Shown here piece by piece: positions 1-8,515 of a stretch of 64,000 bases of DNA. The stretch's first letter is position 1, and each line of letters begins with the position of its first letter. The position numbers were made by a program, and so were the translations under genes. Below the pieces are notes generated by a model. It saw only the letters and a program-made list of their open reading frames with translations, was not told the origin of the DNA and did not search any database. The DNA comes from AWTP1-13 sp963840075 (GTDB lineage: Bacteria; Pseudomonadota; Alphaproteobacteria; Rhizobiales; Hyphomicrobiaceae), in NCBI GenBank assembly GCA_963840075.1, contig CAWIXS010000038.1:1-64000 (forward strand), read 5' to 3'.

Positions 1-78
1 ACTACGCGGCCATTTCGCCCGGCACGCAACCGGGAGAACCTAACGTCCCGCCGCCGCATCGGTTATAACGGCCGAGCT

Positions 79-165
79 GCGGACGTGGCGGAACTGGTAG
101 ACGCACAGGACTTAAAATCCTGAGGCCGCGAGGCCGTGCGGGTTCGATTCCCGCCGTCCGCACCA
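79..165 (+). tRNA. tRNA-Leu (anticodon UAA)
   Basis: This is a complete class II tRNA. The acceptor stem GCGGACG pairs with CGTCCGC, followed by discriminator A and an encoded CCA. The anticodon stem CAGGA/TCCTG encloses the loop CTTAAAA, giving anticodon TAA. The T arm reads GCGGGTTCGATTCCCGC. It reads leucine UUA/UUG codons. Its 3' half is repeated beyond the adjacent insertion element and a shorter tail recurs near 3.7 kb, so this gene has acted as an integration or recombination site. Confidence 0.97.
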
Positions 166-189
166 AGTACAAGCGATCTCGCTTGTTCA
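101..189. repeat. 89-bp direct repeat, left copy (tRNA-Leu 3' part plus flank)
   Basis: This segment runs from the D-arm side of the anticodon stem of tRNA-Leu to 24 bases past its CCA. It recurs at 1890-1978 with one mismatch (T at 147, C at 1936). One base separates this copy from the left inverted repeat of the insertion element, and the other copy abuts the right one. That is far longer than the 8-bp target duplication usual for IS66 elements. Confidence 0.9.
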
Positions 190-190
190 G

Positions 191-1889
191 TAACAGGGGC
201 GAATCGCCGGGCGATGAGCTTTATCCGGACCGGATGAGGGCGGGCAGCAGCGGCACGCTCTCGGCACCGGGCACGCCGAGGCGGGCTCCAAGGTAATCCC
301 AGAACCGGATCGCCTGCTTCGCGCAGGTTTTCATCAGGCTGAGGAAAGCGTCGCGACAGTCGCGCCAGCGTCCGACGGGTGCCGCCGGAGACTTCGTCGC
401 GTGACGTGGGACCGGATGTCGTTCTCCGAGCCGTTCGTGTGCAACGGCACGTCGGGCCGGTCCAGCACCCGCAGCAGATCAGCCTTATTGGCATGGTAGC
501 GTTTCAACAGCCGGTCGAGCGTGATGAAGCCGGTGGCCGTCGTGAAGATGGCGTCGAAGCAGGTCGCCGACTCCACCTTTGCCTCTGGCGTCGGCGCGCG
601 GGCATCGGCTTCGATCGGCGTAGAACGCCCAGATGCGGTACCGGATCGCCTCCTTGGCGGCTGCCGATCGGCGGTGAAGGCGTCGAGCTTGTGCACCAGC
701 CGTTCCACGTGCACCCAGCGCGGCGCGTCGCTGCCGACCCGGCCTGCGCCGGGCCAGCTCGAACTGGCCGGCACCATCGGAGACGATCACCGTGCCGCGT
801 AGCAGGCCTTGCGCGGCGAGCGAGCCCACGACGCGCCTTCGGTGGCGATGCGAACGGGATCGGGATGCGCGTCGAGGCCGGTGATGCCGAGCGCGGCCAG
901 ATGCGCCGTCCACGCCGCCCGGTCGGCGAAGTGCTTGGTCGCATGAGCGGTGAGCAGATCGATGACTTTGCCCGACAGGTTGTGCTCGCGCATGTCAGGC
1001 GAGACCCACCGCATTGATCGGATGCGTGGTCTCGCCAGCGTTCGAGCGACTCCAGGAAGTTCGATCGGCTCTTCGAGCCCATGGTCGAAAACGACGTCGA
1101 ACTCGTCGTTGCCGATCTCGGTGCGCACGCCGTTCTGCGCCTTGTGCCGCGCACCGGTATCGTCGACCATGATCCAGGAGGCGGCATCGAGACCTGAGCG
1201 CAGGACATCGCGCGCCTCGTCCAGGAAGGCATCCTGCCCCTCGATCAACGATCGCACGAGCTGGCGCTTCGGACGATGACGCCCAGGTCGGCCAGCAGCG
1301 CAGCCAAGCGCGGCATGGTGGTCTGACCCTGATGGTTTGGGCGAGCACGAAGCGTTTGAGCTGCGCACCGAAGTGACTGGTGATGCCGGCCGGCAGCGGC
1401 GCGACGATGGTCTCGCCGGTCGGCAGCTGCCAGCGCTCGCGGCGCAAGAGCGTCGTCCTCGCCTGCACGATCAGGTCCTGGACGACGAACTCCTCGTAGC
1501 CCTTGAAACGCGCGCCGGCTGGAATGTTCTCGGCCTTGACGAGCTTGGTCTCGGTGATGGTGAGCTTTGCACGCTTGCACCCACGCCGGCCGATCTTGCG
1601 CTGGCCTTTGGTTGTCGCTCCAGGCCGCGTCGCCTTCTCCATGCCGCTCGGCTTGATCTGCGGGCGGCCCTTCAACCCCTTCAGCCGCGCGACCTCGTCA
1701 CGCAGCTCCGCGTTCTCTGCCTTGAGCCGGGCATTGTCCTCCAGAACCTGCACCAGCAACGACTTCAGCTCTTCGAGGCCAAGCCCGTCGACGATCCGGG
1801 GTAATTCGGCCATGCACCGACGAAGTCACAGATCGCCCCGCCTGGGAATCGCTGGAGAGCAACACTCGCCCGGCATTTTGCCCCTGTTA
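191..1889 (-). mobile_element. IS66-like insertion element (ISBst12-type layout), decayed
   Basis: The element is about 1.7 kb and carries one transposase frame on the minus strand. Its terminal inverted repeats are 24 bp with 21 matches: 191-214 begins TAACAGGGGC and ends GCCGGGCGA, mirrored by 1866-1889. The accessory orfs (tnpA, tnpB) of classical 2.5-kb IS66 elements are absent, which fits the shorter ISBst12-like branch. Its transposase frame is broken several times, so it is probably immobile. It lies precisely between two copies of the tRNA-Leu 3' segment. Confidence 0.75.
221..1813 (-). pseudogene. IS66-family transposase, multiply frameshifted
   Basis: The N-terminus starts MAELPRIVDGLGLEELKSLL and has a leucine-zipper-like coiled coil (residues about 12-45) followed by a KPSGMEKAT segment, as in IS66-type transposases. 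The reading continues in other frames. Around 800-1370 it reads SWIMVDDTGARHK, carrying the first catalytic Asp region. Around 334-777 it reads HVERLVHKLDAF and then RPDVPLHTNGSENDIR, the conserved C-terminal catalytic block with its Glu. The tail (about 221-350) reads LMKTCAKQAIRFWDYLG. At least three frame changes interrupt it. The family is recognised with confidence, and function is presumably lost unless the indels are sequencing errors. Confidence 0.85.
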
Positions 1890-1978
1890 ACGCACAGGAC
1901 TTAAAATCCTGAGGCCGCGAGGCCGTGCGGGTTCGACTCCCGCCGTCCGCACCAAGTACAAGCGATCTCGCTTGTTCA
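1890..1978 (+). repeat. 89-bp direct repeat, right copy: headless tRNA-Leu fragment
   Basis: This copy holds the anticodon arm, variable arm, T arm and CCA of tRNA-Leu(UAA), then the same 24 bases that follow the intact gene. The 5' acceptor strand and most of the D arm are missing because the insertion element abuts it. It therefore cannot fold as a tRNA and is a relic or attachment-site copy, not a second gene. Confidence 0.85.
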
Positions 1979-2096
1979 CCAATAACTCACTGGGCAACTT
2001 TGGCTTTCGGGCGCGCCTTGGGTGCAAACGAGGTTGGCCAGCGAAGCTAGTCACGCCGCGTTCGTAGGGCACACGCTGGAGATGCCTTACGTCCGA

Positions 2097-2759
2097 TCAA
2101 CTCCGTGAGCTGCCAAGGTGTGCCCTCAGTTGAAGCCGTTTGCGTCGCGGGAGCCAAGTCGCCTCAACTTCGCACCGGCTGACCATCAAGCCGCAGTACA
2201 GACCTAGCCCTAACTCCCTGACGTAGCCGTCATGCTCTGTTCTCACACTTTCGAGGCTTTCAGCCGCGAGGCACGTGAGGTCCAACTCGTGGTCATCCCA
2301 ATATTCCCTTGCGATCGGCCTCAGAACGCCGCGCTCGTCGAAGCTGCTTGCCGCGCTGTAAGGTTGGCCCCAAACGCGGAGCGTTCCGTCTCGCGCGTGC
2401 CGCCGGAACTCACCTAGCAGAGCGTCGCCCCGCTCAAAGTCGCCATCTTTCAGGAGTAGGCGCACATTCGGTGATGTCTCAGCAGGCCAGTGGCCGTGCA
2501 GCGCAAAATAGAGCGCTTGCTGTAGATGCGTGTCGCGCTTTGGTGTGCGCTGTAACTCGTCCAGCTCCCATTGCAGCTGACATGCCGTCCAGAACATCAA
2601 GGCAATTGCGACAAGCCAGGATATCCAGGCCGGCGGGGCGGACGAAAGGTTGACGAACATTTGGGCGATGCCGAACAGCGTCAGTAAGGCACCGGCCGCT
2701 GCGGTCCAGCGGCGGACGACCTTGACGCCGAGGTGCCAGAATTTTACGTGCATACTCAC
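2097..2759 (-). CDS. hypothetical two-helix membrane protein
   Basis: This 220-residue protein is not recognised as a named family. The N-terminus is basic and is followed by two hydrophobic stretches (residues about 19-36 and 43-60) separated by a short loop containing SSAPPAW. The rest is soluble and charged, with GDFERGDALLGEFRRHAR near the middle and a basic tail. Two helices plus a cytosolic domain would suit a small sensor or effector anchored in the inner membrane, but nothing visible fixes a role. It sits alone between the tRNA-Leu fragment and a divergent gene pair, inside what looks like a tRNA-targeted island. Two adjacent ATGs compete as start. Confidence 0.55.
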   Translation of the reverse strand: MSMHVKFWHLGVKVVRRWTAAAGALLTLFGIAQMFVNLSSAPPAWISWLVAIALMFWTACQLQWELDELQRTPKRDTHLQQALYFALHGHWPAETSPNVRLLLKDGDFERGDALLGEFRRHARDGTLRVWGQPYSAASSFDERGVLRPIAREYWDDHELDLTCLAAESLESVRTEHDGYVRELGLGLYCGLMVSRCEVEATWLPRRKRLQLRAHLGSSRS

Positions 2760-2881
2760 GAGTCTCCACTCTAGCGGACAGTCTTCTGCTCGCCTATGCA
2801 GGACTGCCGATTGCTGACGAATCGCACTATAAGATGCCGTATCGTCAAGGTGGATTTCGTCAATGCAGGGAAACGGTGCTC

Positions 2882-3046
2882 ATGAACCGCGACGCGAAAA
2901 CGGCAACGCCCCGACCGGCGCCCCCCTTGCAGATTCGGACGGTCGCCCCAAGGCCGGCGCCAGCGCCACCCAAGCCGAATCCGCTCGTGACGGTGCCGCC
3001 GAGGCCAGCTCCCCCATCGCCGCCGAAGAAGCCACTCAAGAAGTAG
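2882..3046 (+). CDS. small proline-rich protein (54 aa), uncertain
   Basis: The frame starts MNRDAKTATPRPAPPLQ and is dominated by Pro, Ala and Lys, ending PPSPPKKPLKK. A purine-rich AGGGAAA lies 8-14 bases before this ATG, and a longer start at 2834 is possible. It overlaps the 5' part of another open frame, and one of the two is probably spurious. Its stop is just upstream of a GTG (3055) that can begin the next gene. Proline-rich low-complexity frames arise by chance in GC-rich DNA, so confidence is low. Confidence 0.3.
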   Translation: MNRDAKTATPRPAPPLQIRTVAPRPAPAPPKPNPLVTVPPRPAPPSPPKKPLKK

Positions 3047-3054
3047 ACGGCGGG

Positions 3055-3548
3055 GTGGTAGAATTCGATGCCCTGCGCAATGCTGCCTACCACACGGCGC
3101 GTGCGGATCATTATTCGGCCTGCCATCGATGGCTGATGTTCGCGGTAGTTGCGGCAGGCACGGCTGGTGTCACCAGTCTTCGTCGGTCCGAAGCTGTGGG
3201 GCGCGGCGACTGGCCATCTTGGCCGCACTCGACCTTGTGATGAACCTCAAGGCCAAGGCATCACAGCATGAGCGGCTGAAACAGGAATACTTCAACCTGT
3301 TGGCGACGATCGTGATGACCACCGAGCCGGACGCCGCAGAGGTTCGCCGTTGGCGAGGGCAGATTGTTCGCCTCACGGCAGAAGAACCCCAGACCTACAA
3401 GGGAGTTGATGCCATCGTCTACAACAACGCGGCCGACGCGCTGGGATACGGGCGCGAGCAGCATCTAGAGGTTCCCCGTCACGTGCGCATCTTCGCGCGC
3501 TTCTGGGCTTTCAGCGGCTATTCGTTCGACCTGAAGAGCAAGAGCTAG
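3055..3548 (+). pseudogene. SLATT-like two-helix membrane protein, frameshifted
   Basis: The first frame, read from GTG 3055 (or from 2863 if extended), gives ALRNAAYHTARADHYSACHR and a hydrophobic helix WLMFAVVAAGTAGVT. After a shift of frame between about 3180 and 3215 the second frame gives a second helix RLAILAALDLVMNL. A helical tail LKAKASQHERLKQEYFNLLA and a conserved-looking C-terminus follow. A short amphipathic lead, two helices and a helical tail recall SLATT-domain proteins, which are membrane effectors often found in defence and nucleotide-signalling islands. The assignment rests on architecture only. A frameshift or sequencing indel breaks it. Confidence 0.4.
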
Positions 3549-3715
3549 GGCACCGCTTCCTATACGGAAGTGCGCGTACGTAGCGCGCGAGCATGCGGTC
3601 GGGGCTGCAAAAGACCGACCACCCAGCCCTTACGCCCGGTACAATCATAAGTACAAAGCCGCCCATCAGTGTGCCGAAAACCCAAGACATATTAGTCTCA
3701 TAGTCAGAGCGATTG

Positions 3716-3738
3716 CGACTCCCACCGTCCGCACCAAG
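3716..3738. repeat. third tRNA-Leu tail remnant (attachment-site-like)
   Basis: This 23-base segment matches the T arm and CCA end of the upstream tRNA-Leu copies (145-167 and 1934-1956) with one or two differences. The matched core is CGTCCGCACCAAG. It closes the region that starts at the tRNA-Leu fragment, as an attR would close a small integrated island. No integrase is visible between the copies. Confidence 0.6.
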
Positions 3739-3756
3739 CGCACCGCGCCGATAGCC

Positions 3757-5049
3757 TCACCCCGCTCCGCCGAAGGCGGAGGCGAGCACGACGGCGAGGT
3801 CGGCGATGAGCAGGGCGACGCAGCTCGCCAGCGCCGCCCACGGCACCCAGGCCGGCGCCCGATAGATGCCGGGAGGGGGAACCAGCTCGCGCGCCTTGAT
3901 GCGGATCAGCGCCACGTTGATCAGCGCGAACACCACCAGCGTGAGGCGCGCGGTGAGGTCGGCGAGGCCCTCCAGCGGCAGCAGCAGGGCGAAGGCGAGG
4001 ACCAGGGCCGCCGTCACCGCGGTGGCGAGCAGCGGCGTGCGCGTCGCCGGGCTCACCGCCTGCAGGGCCGGCGGCAGGGTGCCCTGGCGCGCCAGCCCGT
4101 AGATCACGCGCGAGGCGAGGATGATCTGCACGATGATGCCGTTCAAGGTCGCCACCACGGCAATCGCGCTCATGAGGCGCGGGGAGGCGCCCGTCAGGCG
4201 CTCGAAGGCCAGCGCCAGGGGAGCGCTGGAGGCCGCAAGCTCGGCCGGCGGGACGGCGATTACGGCAACCCAGGCGACCAGCACATAGAGCAGCGTCGTC
4301 AGCGCCACCGTGAGAAAGATCGCCCGCGGCAGCGTGCGCTCGGGCTCGTGCAGCTCCTCCGCCACGTTGACCAGGGCTTCGAAGCCGATGAAGGCGAACA
4401 CCGCCAGCAGCGATGCGCCGATGAGGCCGATGAGGGCTGCAGCGTTGGCCTGCGGCAGCATCTCGGGAAGGCGCGTTAAGAGCTCGGGCTCGGCGACGGC
4501 GCCGGCGGCGACCATGACCAGGAGCCCGCCAATCTCCACGAGCGTCATGGCGCCGGCGAAGACCACCAATTCCTTGATGCCCCAGGCGGCGATGGCGGCC
4601 ATGCTGAGCACCACCGCGGCGACGATGACGGGCCGCGGCAGGTCGACGAAAAGGCCGACGTAGCCGGCGCTCCCGACACTGATGGCCGCAGCCGCCACGA
4701 TGGCGACGCCGATCACCAGGAGGCCCACCGCTGCGGACCAGCGCTCCGAGCGGAAGCCTTCGCGCACGTAGGCGGCCTCGCCGGCGGCGACCGGCATGCG
4801 CCCGCCCAGCTCGGCGAACGAGGCGCCGGTGAGCCCGATCAGGACCGCCGCGATCACGAAGGCCAGCGGCGCCATCATGCCGGCGCGCGCGGCCGCTGCG
4901 CCGATCAGCACGTAGATGCCGGCGCCGATCGTCACGCCCATGCCGTAGAGCACGGCGTAGGGCAGCGTCAGCGAGCGGCTGAGGCCGACGCCACTCTGGC
5001 TCGAGTGCGCTGCGCCAGCCGGCCTCGCGTCGCCCGCCTCGTGCGCCAT
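3757..5049 (-). CDS. APC-superfamily amino acid permease
   Basis: This predicted inner-membrane amino acid/cation symporter has 430 residues and about 12 hydrophobic segments. The signature near the first helix, LYGMGVTIGAGIYVLIG, is the unwound helix-1 substrate and Na/H binding motif of the APC fold. The later segment FAFIGFEALVNVAEELHEP is the typical helix-6 region of the family, and ASRVIYGLARQGTLP is the conserved helix-8 to loop region. The ATG at 5049 overlaps the stop of the upstream gene as TGATG, so translation is probably coupled. A longer frame to 5121 is judged a shadow. Substrate specificity cannot be read from the sequence. Confidence 0.85.
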   Translation of the reverse strand: MAHEAGDARPAGAAHSSQSGVGLSRSLTLPYAVLYGMGVTIGAGIYVLIGAAAARAGMMAPLAFVIAAVLIGLTGASFAELGGRMPVAAGEAAYVREGFRSERWSAAVGLLVIGVAIVAAAAISVGSAGYVGLFVDLPRPVIVAAVVLSMAAIAAWGIKELVVFAGAMTLVEIGGLLVMVAAGAVAEPELLTRLPEMLPQANAAALIGLIGASLLAVFAFIGFEALVNVAEELHEPERTLPRAIFLTVALTTLLYVLVAWVAVIAVPPAELAASSAPLALAFERLTGASPRLMSAIAVVATLNGIIVQIILASRVIYGLARQGTLPPALQAVSPATRTPLLATAVTAALVLAFALLLPLEGLADLTARLTLVVFALINVALIRIKARELVPPPGIYRAPAWVPWAALASCVALLIADLAVVLASAFGGAG

Positions 5050-5558
5050 CAGGGCTCCTGCGATCGGGTGATCTCGTGCGTCTGCACCCCGCCCGAAGCA
5101 TAGCGCAGGAGCGCCGTGCACGCAGCCCGCTCCTCGGCGTCGTCGTCGGGCTCGACCAGCACCAGCGCGCCGCCCTCCTCGAGATGCCTGCGCACCTGCT
5201 GCGCCTGGCGCTGCAGGGGGCGCAGGTGCAATTCGAGAAGCGCGCGCGCATCATGCTCGGCGGTGGCCGATACCGCCCGCCCGTCGGCGGGGCGCGCGGC
5301 CGCCACCGTCCAGTGGCGCGCCCCGTCGACCGGCCGGCACACGATCCAGCTTGCAAAACCGCGCTCCGTCTCGCTCTGCGACGCGCCGCCCAGGATGCGG
5401 GGGCCTTTGAGGGTGCCCTGCAGCGCATCGTCCCGCGCGATGAGGTTGATCTGCGCGGGCTTCAGGCCGCGCGCGTGCAATTCGACGAGGCCGGAGCCCA
5501 GCTCCTCGGCCGTCCCAAAGAGCCCCACCACCAGTCGCACCTTGCCTGTGCTTGCCAT
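5049..5558 (-). CDS. hypothetical protein cotranscribed with amino acid permease
   Basis: The product is a 169-residue soluble protein beginning MASTGKVRLVVGLFGTAEEL. The N-terminal pattern of a beta strand, a helix (AEELGSGLVELHARG) and a second strand (INLIARDD) resembles the small ferredoxin-like or DUF1269/YflT-type stress folds. The central part is Ala/Arg rich, and the C-terminal part reads LEEGGALVLVEPDDDAEE. The family is not identified with confidence. It directly precedes, and overlaps, the permease gene and is probably made from the same transcript, so it may modulate transport or stress response. Confidence 0.6.
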   Translation of the reverse strand: MASTGKVRLVVGLFGTAEELGSGLVELHARGLKPAQINLIARDDALQGTLKGPRILGGASQSETERGFASWIVCRPVDGARHWTVAAARPADGRAVSATAEHDARALLELHLRPLQRQAQQVRRHLEEGGALVLVEPDDDAEERAACTALLRYASGGVQTHEITRSQEP

Positions 5559-5811
5559 GGCCTAAGCCGTCACCCCCGATGATTTTGCGATACACTCGCC
5601 GCGGGCGGCGGCCGACGCTTTGACCTGGATCAGTCCGGCCGAGGCTCGCCATGAGCGCCATGGCCTCGGCAGCGCGCAGAGATTGCGGCACCCGATCACC
5701 CCTTTTGGGGTTGCAGCGCGGGTGTGCCTGCAATGATACTGGGGGACAGTCGGCAGACTGGGTTCACGTCCCGCTCTGGGGGACCGGACGTCACACGGAA
5801 TCCGCATCGCC

Positions 5812-6546
5812 ATGCGCGGCTCACCTCACATCCTGATCGTCGAGGACGACCCCAAAGTGCGCCTGCTCCTGCGCCGCTGCTTCGAGGGCGAGGGCTTCCG
5901 CGTCACCGAGGCGGGGGCCGGCGAGGAGGCCCTGGAGCGCCTCTCCGCGGGCGCCTTCGACCTCGTCACGCTCGACCTCACGCTGCCCGACGGCGACGGA
6001 TTCTCCGTGGGGCGCGAGATGCGCGCTCGCTCGGGGGTGCCCATCATCATGGTCACCGGCAAGGGCAACACCATCGACCGGGTGGTGGGCCTGGAGCTCG
6101 GCGCCGACGACTACATCACCAAGCCGTTTCAGCTGCGCGAGGTGGTGGCGCGCGTGCGCGCCGTGCTGCGCCGCAGCGCCCCCTCCACCCATCAGCCGCC
6201 GGAGACGGCAGCGAGCGCAAGATGCGGCGGGCTCGCCTTCGAGGGATGGGTGCTGGATATCCCCAAGCGGGAGCTGAAGTCGTCCACCGGCGCCTGCTGC
6301 GATCTGACGACCAGCGAGTTCGACCTGCTCAAGGTGTTCGCGACCCATGCCAACCGCGTGCTGTCGCGCGATCAGATCATGGACCTGCTGCGCGGCCACG
6401 ACTGGACGCCGACCGACCGCAGCATCGACAATCTGGTGATGCGGCTGCGGCGCAAGATCGAGCCCGACGCCGACCGCCCGCGTCTCATCAAGAGCGTGCG
6501 CGGCGTCGGCTACTGCTTCGCGGCCAACGTCGGCTCAACCGGCTGA
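5812..6546 (+). CDS. OmpR/PhoB-family response regulator
   Basis: This 244-residue two-domain DNA-binding regulator has an N-terminal receiver (1-120) with an acidic pocket E11/D12/D13, phospho-acceptor D55 in LVTLDLTLPD, Thr in MVTGKG and Lys104 in TKPF. The C-terminal winged helix (about 140-240) shows LTTSEFDLLKVFATHANRVL, LSRDQIMDLL and the wing region SVRGVGYCF, all typical of OmpR effectors. Its last 12 bases overlap the end of the convergent hybrid kinase gene, a natural candidate partner although the kinase also carries its own receiver. No other histidine kinase lies nearby. Confidence 0.93.
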   Translation: MRGSPHILIVEDDPKVRLLLRRCFEGEGFRVTEAGAGEEALERLSAGAFDLVTLDLTLPDGDGFSVGREMRARSGVPIIMVTGKGNTIDRVVGLELGADDYITKPFQLREVVARVRAVLRRSAPSTHQPPETAASARCGGLAFEGWVLDIPKRELKSSTGACCDLTTSEFDLLKVFATHANRVLSRDQIMDLLRGHDWTPTDRSIDNLVMRLRRKIEPDADRPRLIKSVRGVGYCFAANVGSTG

Positions 6547-8481
6547 GCCTGCGAGGCGGGACCGGTCGGAGAGCGCCGCGCGGAACACGCGCGCCAGCTC
6601 CGACTGGCGGTAGGGCTTGCGCAGCACCTTCAGGTCGAGCTGGGCGATGTCGGCCTGGTTCATCAGCTCGGCCGAATACCCCGATGTCAGAACGACGCTC
6701 GCCTCGGGCCAACGCTCGCGCACCTGCCGCGCCAGATCGAACCCGGACATGCCGCCGGGCATCACCAGGTCGGAGAACACGATCTCCACCCCGGGCGTCT
6801 CGCCCAGCAGCGCGAGCGCCTCGGCACCGTGCCTGGCCTGGAGCACGCGATAGCCGAGATCCGTGAGACGCCGTGCCGTCAGCCGGCGCACCCGGTCGTC
6901 GTCCTCGACCACGAGCACGGTCTCGCCGCGGCCGGCGTCCGCCTCCTGCACGGCGCGCGCGGCGGTCTCCGCGACCGGCTCCTGGCGCGCGCGGGGCAGG
7001 TAGAGATTGACGGTCGTGCCCTGGCCGAGCTCGCTGTAGATGGTGACATTGCCACCCGACTGGCGCGCGAAGCCGTAGATGGTGGCGAGGCCCAGACCGC
7101 TTCCCTTGCCGGCGGGCTTGGTGGTGAAGAAGGGCTCAAACGCATGCTCGCGCACCTCCGGCGCCATGCCGTGACCGGTATCCGCGACCGACAGCACCAC
7201 GTAATCGCCGGCCGCCATGCCGGGGATGTTGGCGGCATCGGCGGGATCCAGCGTGGCATTGAAGGTCTCGATCACCAGCCGGCCGCCGTTGGGCATGGCA
7301 TCGCGCGCGTTGATGACGAGGTTCACGACCGCGCTTTCCACCTGCCCCGGATCGGCCACGGTGGCCCACAGATCGGGCGCCAGGGCGGTGGAGAGGTCGA
7401 TGGGCGTGCCGATGGTCCGGCGCAGCAGCTCGGTGAGGCCCAGCACGAACTCGTTCAGGTTGAGGCTCTGGGTCTCCAGCCGCTGCCGGCGCGCGAAGGT
7501 GAGCAGGCGGTCCGTCAACCTGGCACCCATCTCCGCGGCCTCGCGCACCTCGCCCGCCAGCGACTGCGACAGCGCGTCGCCGAGCCTCGGCTCGAGCAGC
7601 TCCAGGTTGCCCAGGATGACGGTGAGGAGATTGTTGAAGTCGTGCGCGACGCCGCCCGTGAGCTGGCCCACGGCCTCCATGCGTTGCGCCTGCAGCAGGA
7701 GGGCCTCCTGCTGCCGCTCGACGGTCACGTCGTGGATGAGGACGAGCTGGCCGAGCCGGCTGCCGCTGCTCCCCACGATGGCGGTCCGCACGATGGTGGC
7801 GGGGAACGCCTCGCCCGACTTGCGCCGGAGGCGTATGGTGACGGGCTTGGCGGGCTGCGCCGCTGGCGCGGCGTCGCCGGCGAGCAGCCGCTCCCCGTCC
7901 TCGGCCCGCTTGAGCAGGCCGCTCAGGCTTTCGCCCAGCACCTCGGGCTCGGCGAGGCCGAGCACCCTGGTGAACGAGGGGTTGACGAGGCGGATGGCGC
8001 CGGCCGCGTCGCAGATCACGATCAGGTCGGGGAGGCTCTGGAAGATCGACTGGAACAGCGCCTGCTCGCGCTCGAACCGCCGCTCGGCGGCGCGCTGCGC
8101 GCTCAAGTCCAGGATGGTGCCGGTGAAGTAGCGCACCTCGCCGATCTTGAACTCGCCGACCGAGAGATGCATCGGAAACGTGGTGCCATCCTTGCGCAGG
8201 CCGGCGACCTCGCGGCCAATGCCGATGATCTGGCGCTGGCCGGTGGCGAGATACTTGGAAAGATAGGTGTCGTGCTGGCTGCGATAGGGCTCGGGCATCA
8301 GCATGCTGACGTTGCGCCCGGCGACCTCGGCCGCCGCGTAGCCGAACATCTTCTCGGCGGCGGGGTTCACGGTCTCGATGCGTCCGCCGCTGTCGATGGT
8401 GATGATGGCGGCAACCGCCGAGGCGAGGATCGCCTCGAGCTTGAGGGCCTCGACCTGGGCGGTTGTCGCACCGTTGGCCAT
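6535..8481 (-). CDS. hybrid sensor histidine kinase with FixL-like PAS domain
   Basis: The order of domains in 648 residues is PAS (about 11-125), PAS (about 142-255), HisKA with phospho-acceptor H280 in TGGVAHDFNNLL, HATPase (N box NLVINARDAM, G boxes SVADTGHGMA and GKGSGLGLAT), and a C-terminal receiver with phospho-acceptor D571 in VFSDLVMPGG. The first PAS reads LMPEPYRSQHDTYLSKYL and IIGIGREVAG. Its H70 and R90 have the same 20-residue spacing as the haem-ligating His200 and the oxygen-contacting Arg220 of Bradyrhizobium FixL, so oxygen sensing is plausible. There is no membrane segment, so a cytoplasmic sensor is likely. The convergent OmpR-type regulator and the adjacent universal stress gene fit a redox or oxygen response. 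Haem binding is inferred, not shown. Confidence 0.92.
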   Translation of the reverse strand: MANGATTAQVEALKLEAILASAVAAIITIDSGGRIETVNPAAEKMFGYAAAEVAGRNVSMLMPEPYRSQHDTYLSKYLATGQRQIIGIGREVAGLRKDGTTFPMHLSVGEFKIGEVRYFTGTILDLSAQRAAERRFEREQALFQSIFQSLPDLIVICDAAGAIRLVNPSFTRVLGLAEPEVLGESLSGLLKRAEDGERLLAGDAAPAAQPAKPVTIRLRRKSGEAFPATIVRTAIVGSSGSRLGQLVLIHDVTVERQQEALLLQAQRMEAVGQLTGGVAHDFNNLLTVILGNLELLEPRLGDALSQSLAGEVREAAEMGARLTDRLLTFARRQRLETQSLNLNEFVLGLTELLRRTIGTPIDLSTALAPDLWATVADPGQVESAVVNLVINARDAMPNGGRLVIETFNATLDPADAANIPGMAAGDYVVLSVADTGHGMAPEVREHAFEPFFTTKPAGKGSGLGLATIYGFARQSGGNVTIYSELGQGTTVNLYLPRARQEPVAETAARAVQEADAGRGETVLVVEDDDRVRRLTARRLTDLGYRVLQARHGAEALALLGETPGVEIVFSDLVMPGGMSGFDLARQVRERWPEASVVLTSGYSAELMNQADIAQLDLKVLRKPYRQSELARVFRAALSDRSRLAGSAG

Positions 8482-8515
8482 CGAGACATCCGCCCCCGGA
8501 GGAACGCCGGCGGCC

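Noticed and set aside
1890..1953. Second tRNA-Leu gene
   Set aside because: The 5' acceptor strand and D arm are missing, so it cannot fold into a tRNA.
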